The notes beneath the pieces are model-generated. The model searched no databases. It had not been told where the DNA came from and saw only the letters and a list, made by a program, of their open reading frames with translations. A stretch of DNA of 64,000 nucleotides, taken from contig NZ_JAMLDY010000009.1 in NCBI RefSeq assembly GCF_024211255.1, positions 62,001-126,000 of the forward strand, written 5' to 3'. Positions within the stretch are counted from its first letter, which is position 1, and every line of letters starts with the position of its first letter. The DNA is from Sphingomonas liriopis. GTDB taxonomy: Bacteria > Pseudomonadota > Alphaproteobacteria > Sphingomonadales > Sphingomonadaceae. This document shows positions 35,596 to 43,848 of the stretch, in pieces. Made by a program: the position numbers and the translations under genes.

Positions 35596-35796
35596 ATGCG
35601 CGACGACACCAGCTATTTCTACGACCGGGCGGAAACCGAGCTCGAGCTGGCGCAGCGCGCCGTTCATCCGCTGGCGGTGCGCGCGCATTACATCATCGCC
35701 AACCATTATCTCGACCGTTGCTACGGCAGCGCGGAAGAGGGCGTCGGCGCTCCCGAGGCTCCGCCCGCCGCGGACGATGCCGGGTCCACCGGCTGA
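35596..35796 (+). CDS. small conserved hypothetical protein (66 residues)
   Basis: MRDDTSYFYDRAETELELAQ continues RAVHPLAVRAHYIIANHYLDRCYG: a soluble, helical protein. The pattern of YxxRAExELxxAQxAxHPxAVxxHYxxAxxYLDR suggests a small conserved alphaproteobacterial family, one I associate with hypothetical proteins. The disordered tail is EEGVGAPEAPPAADDAGSTG. ATG 35596 is chosen since the frame before it has no such helix pattern. Role unknown; it may be co-transcribed with the next small gene 49 bases downstream. Confidence 0.65.
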   Translation: MRDDTSYFYDRAETELELAQRAVHPLAVRAHYIIANHYLDRCYGSAEEGVGAPEAPPAADDAGSTG

Positions 35797-35845
35797 GGTG
35801 AACCGTTGCCCGACCCGTTCGTTGACGCGACGGACGAGGGCCAGA

Positions 35846-36136
35846 ATGACGGACACGGTCGGCACCAACGGCTGGAGCGGCGACGAGGCCGACCTGGAGG
35901 GTCGGCAGGGCGCGAAACTGTATCCGGTCGGCAAGGCGCTGCGCGCGACCTACGACGCCGACAATCACGCGACGCTGGGCAAGGACGTGACCGTCCTGAT
36001 GCTCGATCTGGCGCAGGTGCCGTTCGAACCGCATGAGTTCGAACCGATCCTCCCGCCGCTGCGCCCGCCGCCGCGGCCGGGGTGGCTGGCGCGGATGCGG
36101 TTGGCGATCCGGCGGTCGCGGCGGGCTGGGGGGTGA
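35846..36136 (+). CDS. hypothetical protein (96 residues)
   Basis: The frame TDTVGTNGWSGDEADLEGRQ-GAKLYPVGKALRATYDADNHATLGKDVTVLMLDLAQVPFEPHEF then ends with a proline/arginine-rich tail (ILPPLRPPPRPGWLARMRLAIRRSRRAGG). I do not recognise a family. GACGAGGG lies just before ATG 35846. The globular part is beta-like and the basic tail could bind nucleic acid or ribosome, but that is a guess. It follows the previous small gene on the same strand. Confidence 0.6.
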   Translation: MTDTVGTNGWSGDEADLEGRQGAKLYPVGKALRATYDADNHATLGKDVTVLMLDLAQVPFEPHEFEPILPPLRPPPRPGWLARMRLAIRRSRRAGG

Positions 36137-36164
36137 GGGCTGGGCGGTTGCGTGTTTAGCGCCG

Positions 36165-36465
36165 TGAGTCTCACCTGCCCTTCGACAGGCTCGGGGCGAA
36201 CGGTGGGGAGAGGGCGGCCTTTGAGGGCGGATCGACGAAGAGAAGGGTGTTTCGCGCGGAGGCGCGGAGGACGCGGAGATGGCGTGCCTGTTGCGGCAGC
36301 TGTATTCTCTATCGGGCCGTGGCGATGACAGGACCACGCTTGCCTCACGCGAGACACCTCCGCGTCCTCCGCGCCTCTGCGCGAACATCTTTTCTTTTTA
36401 AAAGGCAGGCTGGTGCCGTGAGAATCACCTGCCCTTCGACAGGCTCAGGGCGAACGGTGGGTGGG
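36165..36465. repeat. repeat block: family B, family C, family B
   Basis: The gap between the 96-residue protein gene and the PAS gene holds a family B arm (GCCCTTCGACAGGCTCGGGG near 36177-36196), a family C inverted pair (GCGCGGAGGCGCGGAGGACG near 36256 to CGTCCTCCGCGCCTCTGCGC near 36362-36382), then a second family B arm (CTGCCCTTCGACAGGCTCAG near 36429-36448). The family C copy reads GGAGGCGCGGAGGACGCGGAG, a variant of the usual GAAGACGCGAAG. No gene is visible. Confidence 0.75.
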
Positions 36466-36478
36466 GGCGGCCTTTGCG

Positions 36479-37189
36479 TCAGGCGATGACGCGGGTGTCC
36501 TGGACGATGGTGACGAGGGCGCCGAAGATCGCCTCGATCATCGCCAGTGCGCGCGGCGAGAGGCGGATGGGGGTGGCGGGCTGGATCGGGCCGTCGATCT
36601 CGCTTTCGACGAAGCCGGCGGTGACCAGCGCGAGCAGCCAGCGACGGGTGAGCGGCCAGGCGACGTCGATGCCGAGCGCGATCTGACCGGCGGTCAGCGC
36701 GCGCGCCTCCGCCTCGGCGACATAGGTGCGCAGCAGGATCTCGGTCGCGGGATTGCCGATCAGCGAATCGCCGAAAGCGCGCTTGCCGCCGTCGAGCGCC
36801 TGGATCAGCAGCCGCGCCATCTGCCAGTGCGCCTTGACCGTCGAGGGTTCTTCGCCCTGCGGCAACGGGCGGCAGGTGACGACGAGGCGGGTGCAGTCGC
36901 CCGCGCCGAGCCGCGAGACGTGCAGGTTGACCCAGATCGCGCGGCCCTGCGCGTCGCGATGGCGGATCGTCGCGGCCTTCATGTCGCCGCTGTCCCACGC
37001 GCCGGTCAGGAAGGCGGCAAGCGCGGCGCGATCGGCGGGATGGGTGACGTCGGCAACCGGGCGTCCGCGCGCCGCATCGCGCGGCATGCCGAGCAGCGCC
37101 GCATAGGCCGCGTCGATATCCGCGATCCGGCCGTCGCGTCCGATCAGGCCGTGGGCGGTCGGTCCTGCTATGGGCATGGCGTTCGACAT
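36479..37189 (-). CDS. PAS-domain protein with C-terminal winged-helix-like part
   Basis: The 236-residue soluble protein has an N-terminal PAS domain (about 5-115: GLIGRDGRIADIDAAYAALLG, RPVADVTHPADRAALAAFL, KAATIRHRDAQGRAIWVNLHVSRLG) and a C-terminal helical part that looks like a winged helix (ALTAGQIALGIDVAWPLTRRWLLALVTAGFVESEIDG). It ends RALAMIEAIFGALVTIVQD. The layout suggests a signal-responsive regulator, but the ligand is unknown. It is divergent from the gene transfer agent cluster, whose first gene starts 364 bases away. ATG 37189 is preferred; ATG 37177 is also in frame. Confidence 0.75.
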   Translation of the reverse strand: MSNAMPIAGPTAHGLIGRDGRIADIDAAYAALLGMPRDAARGRPVADVTHPADRAALAAFLTGAWDSGDMKAATIRHRDAQGRAIWVNLHVSRLGAGDCTRLVVTCRPLPQGEEPSTVKAHWQMARLLIQALDGGKRAFGDSLIGNPATEILLRTYVAEAEARALTAGQIALGIDVAWPLTRRWLLALVTAGFVESEIDGPIQPATPIRLSPRALAMIEAIFGALVTIVQDTRVIA

Positions 37190-37423
37190 CCGTGACAAGC
37201 GTTGCAGCCGGCGCCCCGACCGATCCGCCGGAGGGGACCGGGCGATACATCGATCCGTCCCGATCGATCGATAGCTGTCCACGGCATCCGACGTGTCGTT
37301 ACGCGACCGCAAAAGTCATGTGGTGGGGACCGGCGATTGTCCACCGGTTTACACGCATGCAGTCCGAATAGCATGCGACAGCAACGAACGGGCAACGAAG
37401 ATAACCCATATGGTACAAAACGC

Positions 37424-37452
37424 TTGACAGCGTGACACTGTTTGGGTACATA
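37424..37452 (+). promoter_or_regulatory. candidate sigma-70 promoter for the gene transfer agent cluster
   Basis: TTGACA at 37424-37429 is a perfect -35 box; TACATA at 37447-37452, 17 bases away, is a plausible -10. It lies about 100 bases before the terminase small-subunit start in an AT-richer patch of the 364-base gap, the only such patch nearby. The remainder of the gap (37190-37423 and 37453-37553) shows no gene; the last part is GC-rich leader. Confidence 0.45.
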
Positions 37453-37553
37453 ACGGGAACGCTGAAGAATTGCGAGTCGGGCCGGGGGCGGTCGGGGTGA
37501 AGGCCCTGGTCGCTGCCGGCCCGCGGTGTCTGGGGCAGCAGCAGGGGGCGGGG

Positions 37554-38108
37554 ATGAGCGAGGATGGGGCCAAAGGCGTTGGAGACGATCGTGCCGCCAG
37601 CGTGGCCTATATCGATCCGGGAACACCCGACCGGCACGAGCCGAAGAAGTGGGTGCGGTGGAATGCCGCCATGCGCGACGAATTCTTCGACCATCTCGCC
37701 GGCAGCTGCAACGTGGCGGCATCGGCGGCGGCGATCGGGCTGCGCCCGTCGCAGGTGCATCACCGTCGCCGCACCAACAAGGCGTTCGCCGAGATGTGGG
37801 AGGCGGCGATCGAGGCCGGCTACCAGCTGCTCGAGACGCGGCTGATCGGTTATGTGCTGGCGGGTGGCGGGGATACGATCGCGCCGGACGATGCCCATGC
37901 GCTGGGGCCGCTGCACTGGGAAGGCGCGATCAAGCTGTTCACCATCCACAAGGCGCGGCGCGAGGGGCGGGGGCGTCCCTGCGGGCCCGTGCCGGGCGTG
38001 GCGACGCGCGAACAGGCCGACAAGGTGATCCTCGCCAAACTCGCGGCGCTGGCGGCCCGGGGGCGGGTGGCGGCGATCACCGACCAGCGTGAGGGAGGCG
38101 ACGCATGA
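37554..38108 (+). CDS. gene transfer agent terminase small subunit-like protein (g1)
   Basis: The 184-residue protein has a helix-turn-helix-like core (FFDHLAGSCNVAASAAAIGLRPSQVHHRRRTNKAFAEMWEAAIEAGYQLLETRLIGY, about residues 44-100), the pattern of phage small terminases that recognise DNA for packaging. It overlaps the terminase large subunit by four bases, the expected order in RcGTA-like clusters. The start at ATG 37554 is backed by GGGGGCGGGG upstream. In RcGTA, g1 is thought to be a small terminase lacking sequence specificity, allowing random host DNA packaging. Confidence 0.8.
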   Translation: MSEDGAKGVGDDRAASVAYIDPGTPDRHEPKKWVRWNAAMRDEFFDHLAGSCNVAASAAAIGLRPSQVHHRRRTNKAFAEMWEAAIEAGYQLLETRLIGYVLAGGGDTIAPDDAHALGPLHWEGAIKLFTIHKARREGRGRPCGPVPGVATREQADKVILAKLAALAARGRVAAITDQREGGDA

Positions 38109-39433
38109 CGGGACGCCGCATCGACGTGATCGCGGCGCTGGCCGCGTTGCCCGAAGCCGAGCGCGGCCGGTTCATCCGATCGTTGAAGCCCCCGGTGCAG
38201 CGGGAGCTGGCCGAGCGCTGGGACGGTGGCTGGGCGCAGGCGGGGCAGGTGGCGCCGGCGGGCGAGGCGTGGCGGGTGTGGCTGATCCGAGCCGGGCGCG
38301 GCTTCGGCAAGACGCGCGCTGGCGCCGAATGGGTGACGGCGATCGCCGCCGCGCAAAAAGATGCACAGATCGCGCTGGTCGGCGCGACCGAGGCCGACGT
38401 GCGGCGGGTGATGATCGAGGGGCCGAGCGGGCTGCGCGCGGTCGCCAAGACGGGGCAGACGCCGCGCTATACGACGAGCCGCGGCGAGGTGCGCTGGCCC
38501 AATGGCGCGGTGGCGCGGGTCTATTCGGCGGACGTGCCCGACCAGCTGCGCGGGCCCGAGCATGACGCCGCCTGGTGCGACGAGCTGGCCAAGTGGCGGC
38601 GCGGCGACGCGGCATGGGACAATCTGATGATGGGGCTGCGCCGGGGTGCGCATCCGCGCGTGCTGGTGACGACGACGCCGCGGCCGACCAACCTGATGAA
38701 GCGGGTGATGCGGATGCGCGGGCTGGTCGAGACGCGCGGGCGGACGCGCGACAATCCGTTCCTGCCGGCGATGTTCGTCGACGATGTCGAGGATAGCTAT
38801 GGCGGCACCGCGCTGGGGCGGCAGGAGCTGGAGGGCGAGCTGATCGAGGATCTGGCGGGCGCCCTGTGGTCGCGCGCGTTGCTGGAGGCGTGCCGGGGCG
38901 ACGTGCCCGACGATCTGGTGCGGGTGGTGGTCGGGGTCGATCCGCCGGCCGGGACGATCGACGGCGAGGGCGGCGATGCGTGCGGGATCGTCGCGGTCGG
39001 GCTGGACGGCGACGGTATCGCGCATGTGCTGGCGGATGCGAGCGTCGCGGCGGTGTCGCCCGAGGGCTGGGCGAAGGCGGTCGCGAATTGCGCCGCGCAC
39101 CATCGCGCCGATCGCGTGGTGGCGGAGGCCAACCAGGGCGGCGCGATGGTGCGATCGGTGCTGCTGGCGGCGGACGTGACGCTGCCGGTGACGCTGGTGC
39201 GCGCGAGCCGCGGCAAGGTGGCGCGCGCCGAACCGGTGGCGACGCTCTACGCGCGGGGGCGGGTGCGGCATGCCGGGCGCTTCGTCGCGCTGGAGGACGA
39301 GATGTGCGGGCTGGTTGCCGGCGGGGCGTATCAGGGGCCGGGGCGGTCTCCCGATCGGGCGGATGCCTTGGTCTGGGCGCTGAGCGAGCTGATGCTCGGG
39401 CGGCGGGGGAAGGCCGGGGTGCGGGGGTTGTAA
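38105..39433 (+). CDS. gene transfer agent terminase large subunit (g2)
   Basis: The 442-residue packaging motor has an N-terminal ATPase with Walker A GRGFGKT (residues 64-70) and a Walker B-like DAAWCDE (154-160), and a C-terminal RNase-H-like nuclease with Asp in VVVGVDPPAG (about 280), VVAEANQGGAM (about 340) and SPDRADALVWAL (about 420). It cuts and pumps DNA into the prohead. The motifs look intact. It belongs with the GTA terminases rather than typical lambda-like ones by its short length. It is followed by a long repeat-filled gap before the portal gene, which is unusual. Confidence 0.95.
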   Translation: MTGRRIDVIAALAALPEAERGRFIRSLKPPVQRELAERWDGGWAQAGQVAPAGEAWRVWLIRAGRGFGKTRAGAEWVTAIAAAQKDAQIALVGATEADVRRVMIEGPSGLRAVAKTGQTPRYTTSRGEVRWPNGAVARVYSADVPDQLRGPEHDAAWCDELAKWRRGDAAWDNLMMGLRRGAHPRVLVTTTPRPTNLMKRVMRMRGLVETRGRTRDNPFLPAMFVDDVEDSYGGTALGRQELEGELIEDLAGALWSRALLEACRGDVPDDLVRVVVGVDPPAGTIDGEGGDACGIVAVGLDGDGIAHVLADASVAAVSPEGWAKAVANCAAHHRADRVVAEANQGGAMVRSVLLAADVTLPVTLVRASRGKVARAEPVATLYARGRVRHAGRFVALEDEMCGLVAGGAYQGPGRSPDRADALVWALSELMLGRRGKAGVRGL

Positions 39434-40015
39434 GCCGGTTTTTCGCGTGGGTTTGAAGAAGGTTGTTTCGCGCGGAGGCGCGGAGAAGAAGGGTTTTATC
39501 GCGCGAAGGCGCGAAGACGCGAAGGTGTCGTGCTGTTTGGTCGGTGGTTCGCGTTCCTCCTGATTTCGTCATCCCGGCGAACGCCGGGACCCATGGATTC
39601 GAGGCGTTCGCGTTGGCGCTGCATCGGGCGTCGGGCGTCCATGGGTCCCGGCGTTCGCCGGGATGACGGATGGGGGATGACGGATGGGGGTGGCGGGGGG
39701 TGACCTCTTCGCGTCTTCGCGTCTTCGCGTGAATCAAATCGGCGGTAGAGCGTCCCCTGGCGGTTTCGCGTGGGTCATATCGGCGGGACGGCGTGGGGCG
39801 GCGTCCCCTCCCTTACCGTTCGTCATCCCCGCGGAGGCGGGGATCCATAATCACGGCGCGGGCGGCGCCATCCCATCATGTGGCGACTATGGATCCCCGC
39901 CTTCGCGGGGATGACGAGGCACTGGTGGGGAGGGCGGGGGTCACGGCGCGGGGGCGTCGCGCCCATCGGGGTGCGCAGGGCTGGACCCGCGGCGCGTTAT
40001 CATCGGGAGAGCATC
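39434..40015. repeat. repeat block inside the gene transfer agent cluster (families C, G, H)
   Basis: This 582-base gap between terminase and portal is almost all repeats. Family C arms lie at about 39463-39510 and 39704-39736. Family G arms TCATCCCGGCGAACGCCGGG (about 39567) and CCCGGCGTTCGCCGGGATGA (about 39648-39667) enclose a GGACCCATGGA-flanked centre. Family H arms CATCCCCGCGGAGGCGGGGA (about 39823) and TCCCCGCCTTCGCGGGGATG (to about 39913) enclose CCATAATCACGGCGCGGGCGG. No gene is supported. A weak ribosome-binding site, GGGAGAG, precedes the portal start. Confidence 0.8.
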
Positions 40016-41119
40016 ATGCGGTTGTTTGGGTGGAAGGCGCCGCGCGAGGGCGGGCGGCCGGCGTTGTCGCGTGGCGGGGCGGGCGTCGCGCTGGGGGAGT
40101 GGCCGCGGTCGTACGAGGCGCAGGTGCGCGACGGCTTTGCGGGCAATGCGATCGCGCAGCGCGCGGTGAAGCTGGTCGCGGAGAGCGTCGCGGGCGCGCC
40201 GGTCAGCGCCAGCGCGCCGGGGCTCGCGGCGCTGGTCGCGGCGCGGTCGGGCGGGCAGGTGCTGCTGGAAAGCGTGGCAGCGCAGCTGCTGTTGCATGGC
40301 AATGCCTATGTGCAGGTGCTGCGCGATGCGGAGGGGGGCGTGGGGGCGCTGTATGCCTTGCGGCCCGAGCGGGTGAGCGTCGAGGTGGATGCGGGCGGGT
40401 GGCCGACGGCGTACCTGTACCGCGTCGGCGAGCGGCGGACGCGGCTGGATGCCGAGGGGCCGCGGCCCGACGTGGTGCATATCCGCAGCTTCAATCCGGT
40501 CGACGACCATTATGGCATGGGCTGCCTCGGCGCGGCATCGGGGGCGGTCGCGGTCCACAATGCCGCCGGGCGCTGGAACAAGGCGCTGCTCGACAATGCG
40601 GCGCGGCCGTCGGGGGCGCTGGTCTACGATCCCGGCGATGGCGCGGCGCTGAGCGCGGAGCAGTTCGAGCGGCTGAAGGCGGAGATGGAGGCGGGATTCG
40701 CGGGTGCGGGCAATGCCGGGCGGCCGATGCTGCTGGAGGGCGGGCTCAGGTGGCAGGCGCTCTCGCTCAGCCCCGCCGACATGGACTTCGTCGGGCTGAA
40801 GGCGGCGGCGGCGCGCGAGATCGCGCTGGCGTTCGGCGTGCCGCCGATGCTGCTCGGGCTGCCCGGGGATGCGACCTATGCCAATTATCGCGAGGCGAAC
40901 CGGGCGTTGTGGCGGCTGACCGTGCTGCCGCTGGCGGGGGCGATCCTGACCGCGTTGGCGCAGGGGTTGGGCGGGTGGTTCGAGGGCGCGGCGCTGTCGG
41001 TCGATCTCGATCGGGTGCCGGCGCTCGCCGAGGATCGTGAGCGATTGTGGGCGAGCGTGGCGGCGGCGGACTTCCTGTCGGTCGAGGAGAAGCGCGCGAG
41101 GATGGGGATCGGGGCATGA
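40016..41119 (+). CDS. gene transfer agent portal protein (g3)
   Basis: The 367-residue HK97-type portal forms the dodecameric ring through which DNA enters the capsid. Recognisable pieces are FAGNAIAQRAVKLVAESVAGAPV, LLLHGNAYVQVLRD, ALRPERVSVE, VVHIRSFNPVDDHYGMGCLGAA and FGVPPMLLGLPGDATYANYREANRALWRLTVLPL, the last typical of phage portals. ATG 40016 follows GGGAGAG. Its stop overlaps the next gene (ATGA). It is shorter than many portals (about 400-500 residues), a common trait of the GTA type. Confidence 0.95.
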   Translation: MRLFGWKAPREGGRPALSRGGAGVALGEWPRSYEAQVRDGFAGNAIAQRAVKLVAESVAGAPVSASAPGLAALVAARSGGQVLLESVAAQLLLHGNAYVQVLRDAEGGVGALYALRPERVSVEVDAGGWPTAYLYRVGERRTRLDAEGPRPDVVHIRSFNPVDDHYGMGCLGAASGAVAVHNAAGRWNKALLDNAARPSGALVYDPGDGAALSAEQFERLKAEMEAGFAGAGNAGRPMLLEGGLRWQALSLSPADMDFVGLKAAAAREIALAFGVPPMLLGLPGDATYANYREANRALWRLTVLPLAGAILTALAQGLGGWFEGAALSVDLDRVPALAEDRERLWASVAAADFLSVEEKRARMGIGA

Positions 41120-41433
41120 GCGGGCCGGAGAACAGCGGCGTCCTGGCGGAGCTGATGGCGCAGGCGGCGCGCGAGGGGGCGGACCTGGCGACGATGCGCG
41201 CGGTGGCGGAGGAGGCGGGCGAGCTGTCGGCGACGCGGGCGCTGACCCGGCTGGGGCTGGCCGACGAGGACGCGCGGGCGGACCTCGCCGAACTGCGCGA
41301 GCTGCTGGGGGCGTGGCGCGATGCCAAGCGATCGGTGTGGAAGGCGGCGGCAGGGTGGGTCGTGCGGCTGGCGGGGGCGCTGCTGTTGACCGGCTTGGCG
41401 GTGAAGCTGGGGTTCGGCGCGTGGCTGAAGTGA
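41116..41433 (+). CDS. small protein between portal and protease (DUF6127-like, g3.5 position)
   Basis: The 105-residue protein has a helical N-terminus (SGVLAELMAQAAREGADLATMRAVAEEAGELSATRALTRLGLADEDA) and a C-terminal hydrophobic helix (VVRLAGALLLTGLAVKLGFGAWL). It overlaps the portal by four bases and the protease by 13. I associate this layout with DUF6127-like proteins found at this site in sphingomonad GTA clusters. The membrane helix suggests that it may anchor or scaffold early assembly, but no role is known. Confidence 0.7.
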   Translation: MSGPENSGVLAELMAQAAREGADLATMRAVAEEAGELSATRALTRLGLADEDARADLAELRELLGAWRDAKRSVWKAAAGWVVRLAGALLLTGLAVKLGFGAWLK

Positions 41434-41789
41434 GGTTCGCCGGTTACGCCGCGCTGTTCGACCGGGTCGACCGGGCGGGGGACGTGATCCGCGCGGGGGC
41501 TTTTGCCGGGGCGGGCGCGGTGGCGTTGCTGTGGCAGCATCGCGGGGCGGCGGTCGGGCGGGTATCGGTGGCCGAGGACCGCCACGGCTTGCGGGTCGAA
41601 GGCGTGGTCGACGATCCGCGGGTCGCGGCGCTGGTGGCGGCGCGGGCGCTCGATGGACTGTCGGTGGGGTATCGGCCGCTGGTGGTGCGGCAGGGGGCGC
41701 GGCGGGAGTTGCTGCGCGTGGCGCTGGTCGAGGTCAGCCTGGTGAGCGTGCCGATGCAGCCGCTGGCGCGGATCGAGCGGCTGGGGTGA
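41421..41789 (+). CDS. gene transfer agent HK97-type prohead protease (g4)
   Basis: The 122-residue protein has the HK97 prohead-protease core: RFAGYAALFDRVDRAGDVIRAGAFAGAG, a His in LLWQHRGAAVGRV, a Ser in DGLSVGYRPL and an acidic residue in LVEVSLVSVPMQPLARI. His, Ser and Glu match the catalytic triad. It would trim the capsid protein delta domain during maturation. GTG 41421 is chosen because GGGG lies eight bases before it; GTG 41430 (GTGA overlap) is an equally likely alternative. It is shorter than the usual about 180 residues. Confidence 0.9.
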   Translation: MAEVRFAGYAALFDRVDRAGDVIRAGAFAGAGAVALLWQHRGAAVGRVSVAEDRHGLRVEGVVDDPRVAALVAARALDGLSVGYRPLVVRQGARRELLRVALVEVSLVSVPMQPLARIERLG

Positions 41790-41792
41790 GTG

Positions 41793-41873
41793 GGGGCTTC
41801 CACGCAGGACACCGCCTGCGGAAGCCCCCCTCCGTCAGCGCTGCGCGCTGCCACCTCCCCGTGCCGGGGAGGA
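41793..41873. repeat. family A repeat between prohead protease and capsid genes
   Basis: GGGGGCTTCCACGCAGGA and CGGAAGCCCCCCTCC form the inner pair; CCTCCCCGTGCCGGGGAGGA closes it near 41854-41873. Only about half of the full family A unit is present. It separates the protease stop from the major capsid gene, whose ribosome-binding site AACGAGGAG follows. Confidence 0.75.
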
Positions 41874-41891
41874 TCTTTTTCAACGAGGAGA

Positions 41892-42899
41892 ATGGGTGTG
41901 GACGTGATCGAACGGCCGGCGCTGGATGGCGCGCGTGGGGAAAAGACCGACGGGGCCTTTGCGGGTTTCGTGCGGGCGGGGACGACGCTGGAGATGAAGG
42001 CGTTCACCGGCGTCAGCGGCGATGCGGGCGGCTATGCGGTGCCGCGCGAGATCGATGCGACGATTTCGCGCGTGCTGACCGGGCTGTCGCCGATCCGCAG
42101 CATCGCGCAGGTGGTGAAAGTGGGGTCGGCGGGGTATCGCAAGCTCATCACCACGGGTGGAACGCCGTCGGGCTGGGCAGCGGAGACGGCGGCGCGGCCG
42201 GAGACCGCGAGCCCGGTGTTCGCCGAGCTGGTGCCGCCGATGGGCGAGCTCTACGCCAATCCGTCGGCGAGCCAGGCGATGCTCGACGATGCGGCGTTCG
42301 ATGTCGAGGAATGGCTGGCAGGCGAGATCGCGGCCGAGTTCGCCAAGGCGGAAGGCGCGGCGTTCGTCGGTGGCAACGGGGTGAATCGCCCGAAGGGGTT
42401 CCTGAGCGGGCCGGTGTCGACCGCGAAGGACGGGACGCGGGCGCTGGGGACGCTGCAATATCTGCCCTCCGGCGCGGCGAGCGATTTCGGAGCCGCGCCG
42501 GACGAGCGGCTGCTCGATCTGGTGCATTCCCTGCGCGCGCCGTACCGGCAGGGGGCGTGCTTCGTGATGAACTCCGCCACGCTGGCGCGGATCCGCAAGT
42601 TCAAGAGCAATGACGGCATGCCGCTGTGGCAGCCGAGCCTCGCGGCGGGGCAGCCGGCGACCCTGCTCGGCTATCCGGTGGTCGAGGCGGAGGACATGCC
42701 CGATATCGCCGCCAATGCGCTCGGCATCGCCTTCGGCAATTTCACCGCGGGCTATCTGATCGCCGAGCGTGCCGAGACCGCGATCCTGCGCGATCCGTAC
42801 AGCAACAAGCCGTTCGTCGGCTTCTACGCAACCAAGCGGATCGGCGGGTGCGTCGCCGACAGCGAGGCGATCAAGCTGATGAAGTTCGCCACCGCGTGA
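41892..42899 (+). CDS. gene transfer agent major capsid protein, HK97 fold (g5)
   Basis: The 335-residue protein is the head subunit. The first about 25 residues look like a scaffold or delta part, then EMKAFTGVSGDAGGYAVPREIDATI, TTGGTPSGWAAETAARPET, PPMGELYANPSASQAMLDDA, EWLAGEIAAEFAKAEGAAFVGGNGVNRPKG and LLGYPVVEAEDMPDIAANALGIAFGNFTAGYLIAER, which are standard HK97-fold blocks. AACGAGGAG precedes ATG 41892. In RcGTA the delta part is cut off by the g4 protease, which is next door here too. Confidence 0.96.
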   Translation: MGVDVIERPALDGARGEKTDGAFAGFVRAGTTLEMKAFTGVSGDAGGYAVPREIDATISRVLTGLSPIRSIAQVVKVGSAGYRKLITTGGTPSGWAAETAARPETASPVFAELVPPMGELYANPSASQAMLDDAAFDVEEWLAGEIAAEFAKAEGAAFVGGNGVNRPKGFLSGPVSTAKDGTRALGTLQYLPSGAASDFGAAPDERLLDLVHSLRAPYRQGACFVMNSATLARIRKFKSNDGMPLWQPSLAAGQPATLLGYPVVEAEDMPDIAANALGIAFGNFTAGYLIAERAETAILRDPYSNKPFVGFYATKRIGGCVADSEAIKLMKFATA

Positions 42900-42957
42900 T
42901 GGCGCGGCGCCCCCGCCGGGCGGGCGGCGGGGGCGCCCTTTCTCTTCTCGAAAGGAC

Positions 42958-43455
42958 ATGCGGATGGATGGGGCGGCGATGCCGGCCGCGGCGATCGCCG
43001 GGGCGGCGGGGGCGGCGGCGACATATCTGCGGATGGCGGCGGCGGACGCGGTGCTGGCACGAGCGGCGGGCGCCGCGCTGGCGCTGGCGGAGGCGTTCTG
43101 CGGCCAGTGGCTGATCGTGCGCGAGACCGAGGAGGTCGTCGCGGGAACGCGGGGGTGGCAGCGGCTGGCGGTGGTGCCGGTGCGCAGCATCGTCGCGCCG
43201 GCGGGCGATCTGGCGGTCGATATCACCGCCGACGGGATCGGCTGGGTGCGCGGCGCCGGGGCGGTGACGGTGCGGTACAGCGCGGGGGTGGCGGCGACGT
43301 GGGAGGCGCTGCCGGCGCCGGTCGCGCAGGGCGTGGTGCTGCTCGCGGCGCATCTATTCGAGCATCGCGAGGGCGGGGCGTCGCCGCCGGCAGCGGTCGC
43401 GGCGCTGTGGCGACCGTATCGGCGGATGCGGCTGAGCCCCGAGGTGCGGACATGA
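42958..43455 (+). CDS. gene transfer agent head-tail connector/adaptor protein (g6)
   Basis: The 165-residue protein comprises a helical N-terminus (AAIAGAAGAAATYLRMAAADAVL), then ALALAEAFCGQWLIVRETEEVVAGTRGWQRLAVVPVRSI, a beta block AVDITADGIGWVRGAGAVTVRYSAGVAATWEALPAPVAQGVVLLAAHLFEHREG, the pattern of phage gp6-like head-tail connectors. It overlaps the DUF3168 gene by four bases. A ring of such subunits joins the portal to the tail. The gene for a separate stopper (g7 in RcGTA) is not seen after it. Confidence 0.85.
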   Translation: MRMDGAAMPAAAIAGAAGAAATYLRMAAADAVLARAAGAALALAEAFCGQWLIVRETEEVVAGTRGWQRLAVVPVRSIVAPAGDLAVDITADGIGWVRGAGAVTVRYSAGVAATWEALPAPVAQGVVLLAAHLFEHREGGASPPAAVAALWRPYRRMRLSPEVRT

Positions 43456-43835
43456 GCGCGGGGGAGGTGTTGCGCGCCGCGCTGCTGGCGCATCTGGGTG
43501 GCGTCGTACGGGTATTCGATGCGCCGCCGCTGCGCGCGTCGATGCCGCAGGTGGTGCTGGACGATCCGGTGCTGGCGGCGGCGGATGCGGCGGGGGTGCG
43601 CGGGCGGGTGGGGACGATCGCGGTCGGCTATGCCGATGACGGCGAGAGCCCCGTCCGACTGCGCGCGCTGATCGCGGTGGTCGAGGCGGCGATGGATGGC
43701 GTGCCCGCCGATCTGGGCGGCGGCGGGTGGCGGCTGGCGACGCTGCGGCTGACGCGCAGCCGCTTGTGGCGCGGCAAGAGCGATCGCTGGGTGGCGATGA
43801 GCGAGTTCGCGGTGCGGATGTACCGCATCAATTAG
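43452..43835 (+). CDS. DUF3168 tail terminator/tail completion protein (g8)
   Basis: The 127-residue protein (EVLRAALLAHLGGVVRVFDAPPLRASMPQVVLDDPV, ADAAGVRGRVGTIAVGYADDGESPVRLRALIAVVEAAMDG, WRLATLRLTRSRLWRGKSDRWVAMSEFAVRMYRIN) matches DUF3168, the family of phage tail-terminator proteins. It ends the tail tube at the neck. It overlaps the connector gene by four bases and precedes the major tail protein by 13 bases. RcGTA has a further head-closure gene between these two. Confidence 0.88.
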   Translation: MSAGEVLRAALLAHLGGVVRVFDAPPLRASMPQVVLDDPVLAAADAAGVRGRVGTIAVGYADDGESPVRLRALIAVVEAAMDGVPADLGGGGWRLATLRLTRSRLWRGKSDRWVAMSEFAVRMYRIN

Positions 43836-43848
43836 GGGAGACACGGGC

